Below, piece after piece: positions 36,899 through 45,497 of a stretch of DNA of 64,000 nt (its first letter is position 1; the number at the start of each line of letters is the position of its first letter). This DNA comes from Calothrix sp. NIES-4105 (GTDB lineage: Bacteria > Cyanobacteriota > Cyanobacteriia > Cyanobacteriales > Nostocaceae), in assembly GCF_002368415.1 (NCBI RefSeq), contig NZ_AP018290.1, forward strand, positions 4,787,614 to 4,851,613. The letters are read 5' to 3'. The notes below the pieces were generated by a model that did not search any database, had not been told where the DNA came from, and saw only the letters and a program-made list of their open reading frames with translations. Made by a program: the position numbers and the translations under genes.

Positions 36899-38308
36899 TT
36901 ACATTTCTTCTAATTCCTTACCTTTGGTTTCCTTAATCAATAAAATTACAAAGAAAATAGAAATTGCTGAAGCAATGGTATATAAACCATATGCGGAACC
37001 CAAGCCAAAGTTTTTTAGCAGAGGAGGAAATGTAGTAGATATGAGAAAATTCGCAAGCCACTGTACCGCAGCAGCTAAAGACAGGGCAGCCGCGCGAATC
37101 CTATTATTAAACATTTCTCCTAACATTACCCAAACAATTGGTCCCCAGGAGAAACCGAAAAAGACTACATATAAATTAGCTGCTACCAAAGCAATTATTC
37201 CCGATGTACCCGAAAGAGTGGGAGTACCTGTAACTGCATCTACAGTGGCGCCACCAAAAATGACAGTCAAAGTGCCCAAAGTGACCGTCATTCCAATTGA
37301 ACCAAGCGCAAGTAAAGGTTTGCGACCAAATTTATCTACATATGCTATTGCAATCAAAGTAGTCAAAATATTTACAACGCCAGTGATAACGGTAATCAGT
37401 AAAGAATCCTTTTCAGAGAATCCCACTGCCTGCCAAAGTACGCTGCTGTAGTAGAAAATCACATTAATGCCGACAAATTGCTGTAGGATAGATAGTCCCA
37501 TACCAATCCAAACAATCGGCAGTAATCCACCACTGCGACTAAACAAGTCAGAAAACTTGGGTTTGCGTTCCGTCATCACAGTCTGGCGAATTTCATCTAT
37601 CTTCGCTTCAACATCACCACCAAGCACTTTTTTGAGGACTACCCCTGCTTCTTCGTAACGTTGCTGGGCAATTAAATATCGTGGTGACTCTGGAATCTTT
37701 AACGCAGCTAGTCCATACAACACCGCAGGTGGAACTTCTGCCCAAAACATCCATCGCCATGCTGTCACGCCAAACCAAAATGGAGCTTCCGCCGAACCTG
37801 CTCCAGATGCAATAAAGTAATTACACAGTAGTGCTATAAATATTCCTACAACTATCGCTAACTGTTGCAACGAACCTAATCTTCCTCGCAAGTGAGCAGG
37901 CGCCACTTCAGCAATATAGGCTGGAGCTATCACACTGGCCATTCCAACCGCAACTCCACCCACAGAACGCCAAAATATAAAATCCCAAATTCCAAACGGC
38001 GCTCCCGAACCAATTGCACTCAATGTAAATAAAATAGAAGCAGCTACCATCGTTTTGATTCGACCTTGCCTGTCAGCAATTGGGCCAGCTATCCAGGCGC
38101 CAGCAGCCGAAGCTAACAAAGCCGAAGATACTGCAAAGCCTGTCATGAAGCTATCAATATTGAACGCTTTGCTCAAAGCTCCTACGGCGCCGTTAATCAC
38201 AGCAGTATCAAAACCGAATAAAAAACCACCCAGCGCTGCGGCGACTGCAATTAAAATTACATAGCTTGTATTTTGTTTTTTTGTCAAAACTTGACTATTA
38301 GATGCCAT
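36899..38308 (-). CDS. Sugar porter (MFS), glucose/hexose transporter-like
   Basis: A 469-residue 12-helix major facilitator of the sugar porter family. Signatures: GFLFGFDTAVINGA in helix 1, the loop motifs DRQGRIKT and DKFGRKPL, RWMFWAEVPPAVLYG, and the PESPRYL motif (about residue 205) before the central cytoplasmic loop. QQFVGINVIFYYSS in helix 7 is typical of glucose transporters. It is divergent from the secreted GH31 enzyme and probably imports the sugar that this enzyme releases. Confidence 0.88.
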   Translation of the reverse strand: MASNSQVLTKKQNTSYVILIAVAAALGGFLFGFDTAVINGAVGALSKAFNIDSFMTGFAVSSALLASAAGAWIAGPIADRQGRIKTMVAASILFTLSAIGSGAPFGIWDFIFWRSVGGVAVGMASVIAPAYIAEVAPAHLRGRLGSLQQLAIVVGIFIALLCNYFIASGAGSAEAPFWFGVTAWRWMFWAEVPPAVLYGLAALKIPESPRYLIAQQRYEEAGVVLKKVLGGDVEAKIDEIRQTVMTERKPKFSDLFSRSGGLLPIVWIGMGLSILQQFVGINVIFYYSSVLWQAVGFSEKDSLLITVITGVVNILTTLIAIAYVDKFGRKPLLALGSIGMTVTLGTLTVIFGGATVDAVTGTPTLSGTSGIIALVAANLYVVFFGFSWGPIVWVMLGEMFNNRIRAAALSLAAAVQWLANFLISTTFPPLLKNFGLGSAYGLYTIASAISIFFVILLIKETKGKELEEM

Positions 38309-38909
38309 TTCCTATTCCCTAGTTTTATTGATTGTCCTAGGGCGGGTTTACAAATATCGTAATGGTGAATTAAAAATATTCGTTAACCCGCCCTTACACA
38401 CAGATATACCTACTCGTTACTTTCCGCGCGCGAGTAGAGTTAGTTATGTTAAGTTATCCCCCTACTTATTCAATTTTTATACTTGTGCGTAGTTAAGTTC
38501 TCTATTAATAGGCAGATAAATTTATAAATGTCAAGTGAGCCTTACCCCTTAAGTAAATATGAGAATTACTATCAATGTAAACTTTTGTAATCTCCATACT
38601 GCAATAATTAAGAAAAAATTAATTCTACTGAGCTATCTTGAAAAAACAATGTAATATCCCAAATCACATCGTATTAAATTTGACTCTTGGTGCATTACAA
38701 AGAATTGCTATGCCTACTACACGTACTGATTTGACCAAAATAATTATATACATCGATAATGGTTGTCACACCGATGCGATACAGAGTGGCGCCGACTCGT
38801 AAACCGTCTTTAAATTCTTTGCAACGGATGATTAACGGATATAACGGATAAACCATCCGTTACATCCGTTCTTATCCGCTGCCAACCTGCCCCTATCTGA
38901 AAACTCTTT
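38309..38909. other. Divergent promoter region with inverted family E repeat
   Basis: 600 bases between the sugar porter and the GH31 gene. At 38820-38884, units of AACGGATAT/AACGGATGA are followed by ATCCGTTACATCCGTTC, forming a long imperfect hairpin that ends about 25 bases before the GH31 start. Other sites cannot be assigned. Confidence 0.65.
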
Positions 38910-41900
38910 ATGAAAAATATCACCCTATTAATTTTCTTCTTTTTTTTATCAAATTTGAGTAGTTCAGCATTTGCAGAAGTAAAGCGAGCCAAATTTAGTA
39001 ATAACGGGCAAGCTTTAATTGTTGAAACTTTGGATAATGACTTAATTCATTTTGAATATTCGGCTCAGAAAGATAGTGATAAAACTTCTAATATTAATAC
39101 ACCCTTGTATACCTCACCGATGATTTATCGGAAAAGCTATCCAGGGGCATCTGTTTATTCCCAGAATCGAAACGTTATTGAAACAAGTGATATTCAAGTT
39201 AACGTTGATCAGAATAATCTATGTATTTCTATTTTTGATAAAGTAAAAAAAGCTGCATTAACTACAGTTTGTCCCCAAGACTTACAGCAAGATTGGAAAG
39301 GTTTAACTCTGGCGCCAGAAAAAATTGAAAACGTTTATGGTTTGGGACAGCAGTTTAAAAAATTGGGTACTGCTGATGGTGACTGGTTAAGTCATGGGGT
39401 ACGGGAAGAACAACCCAAATGGCAAGAACAAGCACATGGAAATGGTTTTATGCCATTTGGCTCTGCGGGGATGGTGGGGAATGTCCAGTTTCCAATTATG
39501 TATGGTTTGGGAAAAAATAATCTTAACTATGCTCTGTTTCTTGATAACCCTTACAAACAACGCTGGGACTTTACAAGCAACCCCTGGAAAGTTCAAATGT
39601 GGGGTGAGCAAATTCGTTTTTATATCATGACAGGTAAAGATTTACCCGACTTACGTAAGGATTATCTCGAATTAGTTGGTAAACCTCCAGTACCACCAAA
39701 AAAAGCCTTTGGAATGTGGGTTTCAGAATTTGGTTACAAAAACTGGAATCAAGTTAAAACGCTTCGTGATGGTTTACGCGCGGATAAGTTTCCTGTTGAT
39801 GGATTTGTTTTGGACTTGCAATGGTTTGGAGGAATTATTAAAGATAGTCCAGATAGTCGCATGGGAGCATTAGATTGGGACGAAAACAGTAACGATGGTA
39901 ATAACTTTGAATTTCCCAACCCCATAAAAGAAATTTCTGATTTTCTACAAGATGGTATTGGTTTAGTTGCCATTGAAGAGGCTTACATCAGTAAAAATAC
40001 CAATACTTTTGCACCAATGCAAGCTGCAAATCTATTAGCTTATAAAAGAACTAATAATCAATGTGATGCCAGCAAGCAATCAGCAACTGTAATTCTCAAA
40101 AACTGGTTTGGTGAAGCTGGGATGGTAGATTGGTCGGATAAAGCAGCAAGTGAATGGGTACATGAAAACAGAAGGTTTCCAAATTTAGTGCAAAAGGGAA
40201 TTCTTGGTCATTGGACAGATTTAGGAGAACCCGAAAAGTACGACGGTAATGCTTGTTATGAGGGTGTGGAAGTTGCAGGTGTTAAACATAATCAGCACAG
40301 AGATATCCACAACCTTTACAACTTGTTTTGGAACCAATCTATATATGATGGTTATTTCCGACATCGTGATAAAATCAAACGTAGACCTTTTATTGTCACA
40401 CGTTCTGGCGCCCCTGGTACTCAACGATATGGCGCCGCGATGTGGTCAGGAGATATTGGTTCAAACTTAGATTTACTAGCGACTCATATCAATTCGCACA
40501 TGCATATGTCTTTCTCAGGTATTGATTACTATGGGTCAGATATAGGTGGTTTCCGACGTGAGGGTGTTCCTTATAACGAGAATCATTCTGGCAACTTACA
40601 ATATCAAAACGAAATGTACACCACATGGTTTGCTCATGGCGCCTGGTTCGATGTACCCGTTCGTCCCCACACAGATAATAGTTTCCAAACAGCAAAGCGT
40701 TATGAAACATCACCTAACTTAGTTGGCTACAAACAAATAAATTTAGCAAACCTCCGTCAACGTTACGAACTTACCCCTTACTATTACTCGCTTGCTTACC
40801 GCGCGCACTTATTCGCAGAACCCCTCATAGCTCCCCTGGTATTTTATTTCCAGAATGACCCAGTAGTTAGAAACATGGGAAATCAGAAATTAATTGGTAA
40901 AGATATAATGGTAGGCGCCGTTACCAAACATGGGGAATACGAACGTGATATATATCTACCCCAAGGTAAATGGGTAAATTACCATACAAATCAATCACTA
41001 ACAAGTTCTGGTGAATGGATAAAATCTTTCCCTACTTATATAGATGGTATTTTCCGCCTACCCACTTTCGTCCGCTCCGGCACCATAATTCCCTTAATGC
41101 ACGTTGATGCTGAAACCAAAAATGTCTTTGGAGGAACTTCGAGGAATGACCTAATTCTCAAAGTTTACCCAGATGAAAAAAACAGCCAATTCACACTCTA
41201 CGAAGATGATGGTTCGACCATTAGCTATAATAAAAACAAAGAACCAATATATCAAACCAGAACTACAGATATTACAGCTACAAAATCAGGAAACATTGCC
41301 ACAGTTACAATAGCAAAAGCAAAAGGCGCCTACAAAGGAGCAACTCAACAGCGAAATAACATAGTACAACTAATCGCTGAAAATGCCAAAGCTACTTCTG
41401 TAACTGTAAATGGTACAAAACTACCTCAAATTAATAATAAAACTGAATTTGAAGCCGCCAAAACAGGTTGGTACAACGCAGGAGAAAACCTAATTTTAGC
41501 CAAATCAGGAATTCAAGGCGCCCAACAAGACAAAACATTTAAATTCAATCTGACTACCATACCAACTACAACATCTATAAACTTCGTCTGTGATAACGCT
41601 TGGACAAACCCAGGAGAAACCATATACGTAGTAGGAAATCAACCACAACTAGGAAACTGGGACACCAACAAAGCCAAAGCATTATCACCAAACGTTTACC
41701 ACGAATACATTTACAACCCACCACCAAACCATAACGGGCCAGGACCAAAAACACCAAAATGGACAAGCTTAATATCAGGCTTCTCCCCAAACACATCAAT
41801 AGAATGGAAATGCGTCAAAAAACTCAGCAGCGGTAAATGGCAATGGCAAACAGGAGAAAACAACCAAACCCAAACTAAAAACATCACCTACTCAGGTTCC

Positions 41901-41918
41901 ACAAAAGCAAAACTATAA
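38910..41918 (+). CDS. Secreted glycoside hydrolase family 31 enzyme with CBM20 starch-binding domain
   Basis: A 1002-residue enzyme with a signal peptide (LLIFFFFLSNLSSSAFAE). Parts: N-terminal beta domain, catalytic barrel with nucleophile Asp437 in HWTDLGEP and acid/base Asp515 in MWSGDIG, GIDYYGSDIGGF, distal beta domains, and a C-terminal starch-binding domain of the CBM20 type (about 890-1002: WTNPGETIYVVGNQPQLGNW). GH31 members of this kind act on alpha-glucans as alpha-glucosidase or glucosyltransferase; the exact bond cannot be read. Together with the divergent sugar porter it forms an alpha-glucan use unit. Confidence 0.88.
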   Translation: MKNITLLIFFFFLSNLSSSAFAEVKRAKFSNNGQALIVETLDNDLIHFEYSAQKDSDKTSNINTPLYTSPMIYRKSYPGASVYSQNRNVIETSDIQVNVDQNNLCISIFDKVKKAALTTVCPQDLQQDWKGLTLAPEKIENVYGLGQQFKKLGTADGDWLSHGVREEQPKWQEQAHGNGFMPFGSAGMVGNVQFPIMYGLGKNNLNYALFLDNPYKQRWDFTSNPWKVQMWGEQIRFYIMTGKDLPDLRKDYLELVGKPPVPPKKAFGMWVSEFGYKNWNQVKTLRDGLRADKFPVDGFVLDLQWFGGIIKDSPDSRMGALDWDENSNDGNNFEFPNPIKEISDFLQDGIGLVAIEEAYISKNTNTFAPMQAANLLAYKRTNNQCDASKQSATVILKNWFGEAGMVDWSDKAASEWVHENRRFPNLVQKGILGHWTDLGEPEKYDGNACYEGVEVAGVKHNQHRDIHNLYNLFWNQSIYDGYFRHRDKIKRRPFIVTRSGAPGTQRYGAAMWSGDIGSNLDLLATHINSHMHMSFSGIDYYGSDIGGFRREGVPYNENHSGNLQYQNEMYTTWFAHGAWFDVPVRPHTDNSFQTAKRYETSPNLVGYKQINLANLRQRYELTPYYYSLAYRAHLFAEPLIAPLVFYFQNDPVVRNMGNQKLIGKDIMVGAVTKHGEYERDIYLPQGKWVNYHTNQSLTSSGEWIKSFPTYIDGIFRLPTFVRSGTIIPLMHVDAETKNVFGGTSRNDLILKVYPDEKNSQFTLYEDDGSTISYNKNKEPIYQTRTTDITATKSGNIATVTIAKAKGAYKGATQQRNNIVQLIAENAKATSVTVNGTKLPQINNKTEFEAAKTGWYNAGENLILAKSGIQGAQQDKTFKFNLTTIPTTTSINFVCDNAWTNPGETIYVVGNQPQLGNWDTNKAKALSPNVYHEYIYNPPPNHNGPGPKTPKWTSLISGFSPNTSIEWKCVKKLSSGKWQWQTGENNQTQTKNITYSGSTKAKL

Positions 41919-41952
41919 ATAATGTCATGCTGAGGAACGAAGCATCTAGGTT

Positions 41953-41977
41953 GTAAGGTGGGCACTGCCCACCCTAC
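41953..41977. repeat. Palindromic repeat, family C
   Basis: GTAAGGTGGGCACTGCCCACCCTAC, 34 bases after the GH31 stop codon, nearly identical to the copy at 9878-9902. Confidence 0.88.
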
Positions 41978-42040
41978 GTAATGTATATTTTTTTGTATGT
42001 ACACACCACATAAAAATCACTATTGAATGGAAACTTACAG

Positions 42041-42220
42041 ATGAATAACCAACCATATGTCCCACCACCAGAAGTTAGAGAAAGATTGAGTGCAAATCTA
42101 AAAAAAACAGAGTAAGAGATGAAAAGAATAGGAAAATCAGTTGATAAATTATTAGCACATCTAGACGCACAAATCGCTGCCCAACCCAAACGAACAAAAC
42201 AAACACTCCCTCATTTATAA
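42041..42220 (+). pseudogene. Small gene interrupted by one in-frame stop
   Basis: An ATG at 42041 opens 24 codons (MNNQPYVPPPEVRERLSANL...) to a TAA at 42113. The same frame resumes at once (Glu, then Met at 42119) for 33 residues (MKRIGKSVDKLLAHLDAQIA...) and ends at 42218. Without the TAA this would be one 59-residue protein with a helical second half. It may be a decayed small gene or two tiny coupled frames. No family is recognised. Confidence 0.4.
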
Positions 42221-42361
42221 TCCAATATTCATAATTAATTAATAACTTGCTGTATAATTAGGTTGTCGCTCTCCGCGCAGCCCCGAACTTATCTGTGGAA
42301 TACTCGCGCGTGCTAAAGCCTAATCTTCTACACGCTACGTAAACGCCAAGGAAAAAAAATT

Positions 42362-42592
42362 ATGACAGTTGATGCAGAAATTTTAGAAACTCTGGAAAAG
42401 ATGCCACAGCGTCTCAAAGCAGAACTTTTGCATTATGCTAAATATTTAATAGATAACTACTCTAAGGATGTATCTAAGGTAAATTCTTCTCATAAAAAAC
42501 GCCGAAGTGGTATACTTAAAGGTACATTCAATTTACCATTACCTGACGATTTTAATCAGCCTTTAGAAGACTTTAAGGAATACATGGAATGA
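42362..42592 (+). CDS. DUF2281-type antitoxin
   Basis: A 76-residue protein of the antitoxin type often paired with PIN-domain toxins in cyanobacteria: EILETLEKMPQRLKAELLHY, then a flexible part with SGILKGTFNLPLPDDF and an acidic tail (FKEYME). Its stop overlaps the start of the PIN remnant as ATGA. The ribosome binding site is AAGGA. The toxin is broken, so this antitoxin may now be orphaned. Confidence 0.75.
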   Translation: MTVDAEILETLEKMPQRLKAELLHYAKYLIDNYSKDVSKVNSSHKKRRSGILKGTFNLPLPDDFNQPLEDFKEYME

Positions 42593-42786
42593 GTTCATTA
42601 TGATTAGATACTCATACTTTTATCTGGTTGTCCGAAGAAGATACAAACCTACCAGAAAAACTTAGAGTAATGATTGAAGAGGCTGATGATGTTTATCTTA
42701 GCATTGCTAGCCTATGGAAAATAGCAATTAAGCTAAGTACGGAAGAACCGGATTTTAGAGCCAAGTTAACCGACTTCTTAAATTAA
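42589..42786 (+). pseudogene. Broken PIN-domain toxin (VapC-like)
   Basis: Starting in the ATGA overlap with the antitoxin, the frame has a TGA at codon 5 and then reads LDTHTFIWLSEEDTNLPEK and VYLSIASLWKIAIKLS, the first half of a PIN ribonuclease with its first conserved Asp. It ends at a TAA (42784), so the second catalytic half is missing. Fragments up to about 42930 might be decayed remains of it. Confidence 0.8.
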
Positions 42787-42947
42787 TTAGGGAACCAAAA
42801 TCTTTTTGTTCATTTTTTAATGATGCATGGCTAACCAAAGCATCTGCATAAATTATCGTTGCGGGAAGCTTTTCTGTACGACGAAATGAACCATTAGCTC
42901 ATTTTCCTTGTTATCTGATGCCGATATAGGATATTCTTTTAATAAAA

Positions 42948-43295
42948 ATGGCTGATTATCCAAAGTTAAGCTTTAAATATGGATGGGATGATAGAGATGA
43001 TGAAGAAACCTTTCGGAAAGGGTATAGAAGTGATGGTATAGTTCAGAGTCCAGAGGGAGAAATTTATCCGGTTTACTTTATTGACCCTATTCGCTTACAG
43101 CAAGACTTGGAAGCAGAAGAGGATAATGGGTCTGCTTTTTTGGCTGAACCTGGATTAATTATCTTACCCGAAGTTACCCGTGAAGCGATGGAAAATGTGG
43201 TTAGACAATTGTGCGAGCAAGGTTATTTCAAGTCTCTTGTGCCTTTAAAAATAGAGATAGAAGAAACTAAAGAAAAAATAAGGGCAGTTACCTGA
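42948..43295 (+). CDS. Hypothetical protein
   Basis: A 115-residue, acidic protein of unknown function: DYPKLSFKYGWDDRDDEETF, SPEGEIYPVYFIDPIRLQQDL and LIILPEVTREAMENVV. Composition and the steady alternation of hydrophobic residues look like a real folded protein. It has no clear ribosome binding site and no partner gene. Confidence 0.55.
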   Translation: MADYPKLSFKYGWDDRDDEETFRKGYRSDGIVQSPEGEIYPVYFIDPIRLQQDLEAEEDNGSAFLAEPGLIILPEVTREAMENVVRQLCEQGYFKSLVPLKIEIEETKEKIRAVT

Positions 43296-43397
43296 ATTAA
43301 GCTTTAGCCAAACAAATCGACTATCCATTACATTTATTATATATATGTTAAAAATTTTATATCTATACTGTATTAAGTTTTATTCCCTTTGATAGAT

Positions 43398-43419
43398 ACC
43401 GCTCCGTATGCGAAGCGGT
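43398..43419. terminator. Hairpin between convergent genes
   Basis: ACCGCT, loop, AGCGGT between the ends of two convergent small genes. There is no T-run. A weak candidate for a shared terminator. Confidence 0.35.
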
Positions 43420-43463
43420 GCTTAAATCGTGCAGGTGATAGGAAAGAAAAGTGCAAGCGGTTG

Positions 43464-43661
43464 TTAACTTGCTATTGTAGAATCTGATAGCGCTACTAGT
43501 TGCTGTAAAATCACTCGGCAGCGTTTACCAGTCTCCGACGCTTTTTTCATTAACGCATGACCATTTTCTATATCGCCACTTTTGATTAAGGCAATACCTT
43601 GCCGACTATAATCAGCAGCATATGCAGCTAACTCTTTAGCTCTGCTTCTTAGGTCTATCAT
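43464..43661 (-). CDS. Small helical hypothetical protein
   Basis: A 65-residue all-helical protein (LRSRAKELAAYAADYSRQGI, SGDIENGHALMKKASETGKRC). The second of two adjacent ATGs (43661) is preferred because GGAGG is 5 bases upstream of it. No family is recognised. Confidence 0.6.
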   Translation of the reverse strand: MIDLRSRAKELAAYAADYSRQGIALIKSGDIENGHALMKKASETGKRCRVILQQLVALSDSTIAS

Positions 43662-43705
43662 CATTCCTCCATTTCAGAAATTATTGTATTTATATTTTCC
43701 GCTTC

Positions 43706-43825
43706 TTAAAAAATTTTATCTGCTCTTGTTTCTAATAGAATAGCATCAAAGTCATTTCCGTCGTCAGTGGCTTCTTGAACTGCCTCATACAACATTGCTG
43801 CTGTTTCTTGCAATTCTATATATGC
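43706..43825 (-). pseudogene. Short coding remnant
   Basis: Between two stops the minus strand reads AYIELQETAAMLYEAVQEAT then FDAILLETRADKIF. It may be a 29-residue peptide from its internal Met, but it looks more like the tail of a lost gene next to the small helical protein. Confidence 0.35.
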
Positions 43826-44040
43826 TTATGTCAATCTTTGTTTTGTTTTTGGCTGCATAAACTGCTATAGTCATTAGTCTTACGGGACACCTCCCATACC
43901 GCTCTGCTTATCTTAGGTTTTGGCAACTGACTTATCGCAATGGCGCCTGTTTTGATAGGACAAAGCTTTTTATACCTACATATCTTAACAATGTTCATTA
44001 TTCATTGCTATATCTCCCGCTTACCCTTTTGTTTTAATTG

Positions 44041-44592
44041 TTATATATTATAGTTTAATTGATACTTCAATAGCAACACGTCATTATTATAAGCCTTGGA
44101 ATCAATCAATGATAAATTAACAGTTTTTGTACTTTTTCCAAAAAGCCTGATGCCACTACCAAAGATAACAGGATTGAGCTTGATTATTAATTCATCAATT
44201 AATTCATTCTCAAATAGAAAACCTGCAAAAGTTCCGCCTCCACATAAATAAATATCAGTTCCCGGCGCCTTTTTCAATTCCTTTACAAATTCGACTTCAT
44301 TGTTATCTATAATTTTAACCTGCTCATGTGGTTCGGCGCCAAACCGTAAAGTCTTAGAGAAAATATAATGCTTCATATGAGAATAAACAGGTGAAGGTTG
44401 TCCAGGTTGAACACCATACTGGTAGCCAAACTCATAAGTTGCTTTACCCATCAATACCGTATCGTAAGCTTTTAGACTCTGCAAATAATCATCCGCATGT
44501 TCTCCCTCTGCTAAAAATCCTTCGACAGAACCATCCTCATGCGAAATATAATTATCAAGCGTAGTGGCAACATGATATATAAGCTTTCTCAT
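44041..44592 (-). CDS. RibD C-terminal/dihydrofolate-reductase-like protein
   Basis: A 183-residue protein of the RibD-C (bifunctional deaminase-reductase C-terminal) family: RKLIYHVATTLDNYIS at the start, YDTVLMGKATYEFGY, DIYLCGGGTFAGFLFENELI and LIIKLNPVIFGSGIRLF. Such stand-alone proteins are NADPH-dependent reductases of unknown substrate. It follows the acetyltransferase gene after 11 bases and probably shares its transcript. Confidence 0.85.
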   Translation of the reverse strand: MRKLIYHVATTLDNYISHEDGSVEGFLAEGEHADDYLQSLKAYDTVLMGKATYEFGYQYGVQPGQPSPVYSHMKHYIFSKTLRFGAEPHEQVKIIDNNEVEFVKELKKAPGTDIYLCGGGTFAGFLFENELIDELIIKLNPVIFGSGIRLFGKSTKTVNLSLIDSKAYNNDVLLLKYQLNYNI

Positions 44593-44603
44593 TACGTCCC
44601 CCT

Positions 44604-45437
44604 TTAGCGAATAATTTTGTACTCACAACAATCAGTTATTGGTAAATAACCTATTTTGCGATAAATATGATTTGAAACAGGATTTGCCAAATCAGTAAAC
44701 AAAAAGCAAGATTTACAACCCATATCTAAAAACTTCTGGCTTAACTCAGCTACACAAGTAGTGGCATAACCTTTTTTACGGTATTCTTTTGGCGTATACA
44801 CGGGCCCAAGCCTTTTGCCATTGGGTGTTGAGCCTGCACAGCACACAAATGATACTGGAATTTCATCCTGCCATATATAAATAGTGTTTTGCTTGATGTG
44901 GTTATCTATATATTGTGCATTGGTCAATTGCTCACCAAATACTTCAAGCTCAAAATCTTGATTCCACTGGAGTAAAAGCGCGCGGTCTGCTTCGGTGGCA
45001 TTGCGTAAATAACCATTAGCTCTAGCAATAGGTTGTACAGCTTGTAGTTCATGAATCCGCATTTGCATACCTAATTTATAGGTTTGACCAGTAAGATTTT
45101 GCCACGTCTTGGCAAAAGCTAGAGCTTCCGATGTTTGACCGCTAACTCCTGGTACTTGTAAGCTTTGAGTATATAAGTCTTTGGCAAATATTTCTATGGC
45201 GCCTAAATCCTGACAAGACAGTACTAGCTTGTACGGATGTGTCATTATTGCTACCGCTACAACTTGTTCTGCAACTTCTACAGATGCTAAATAGGGGTTT
45301 GGTGGGTATCTTTCTGGATTATGAACTAATGTATCACTGATACCTAAAAGCAAGCAATGTTGTGCTTCTCGGCTAATAAGGTAATCTTTTACATGGTCAT
45401 AAAATTGGATTGCATTATAAAAGCGATTTAGTTTCAT
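44604..45437 (-). CDS. GNAT family N-acetyltransferase
   Basis: A 277-residue protein. The C-terminal half carries the GNAT acetyl-CoA loop (LGPVYTPKEYRKKGYATTCV, about residues 213-232) and the closing strand FLFTDLANPVSNHIYRKIGY. The N-terminal half is the extra domain found in FR47-like members. The substrate is unknown. Upstream gene of a two-gene unit with the RibD-C protein. Confidence 0.85.
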   Translation of the reverse strand: MKLNRFYNAIQFYDHVKDYLISREAQHCLLLGISDTLVHNPERYPPNPYLASVEVAEQVVAVAIMTHPYKLVLSCQDLGAIEIFAKDLYTQSLQVPGVSGQTSEALAFAKTWQNLTGQTYKLGMQMRIHELQAVQPIARANGYLRNATEADRALLLQWNQDFELEVFGEQLTNAQYIDNHIKQNTIYIWQDEIPVSFVCCAGSTPNGKRLGPVYTPKEYRKKGYATTCVAELSQKFLDMGCKSCFLFTDLANPVSNHIYRKIGYLPITDCCEYKIIR

Positions 45438-45452
45438 TGTTTACCTCAAATC

Positions 45453-45485
45453 ATGTTGGGTTCTTTTAGCCTGCACCCAACCTAC
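45453..45485. repeat. Inverted repeat, family G (TGTTGGGTT...ACCCAACCTA)
   Basis: TGTTGGGTTC and GCACCCAACCTAC in the spacer between the TPR-protein gene and the acetyltransferase gene. Copies are at 48210-48240 and 48774-48806. Confidence 0.75.
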
Positions 45486-45497
45486 ATCTAGATTGTA

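Noticed and set aside
36924-37451. A 175-codon plus-strand frame
   Set aside because: It is the shadow of the sugar porter gene on the minus strand.
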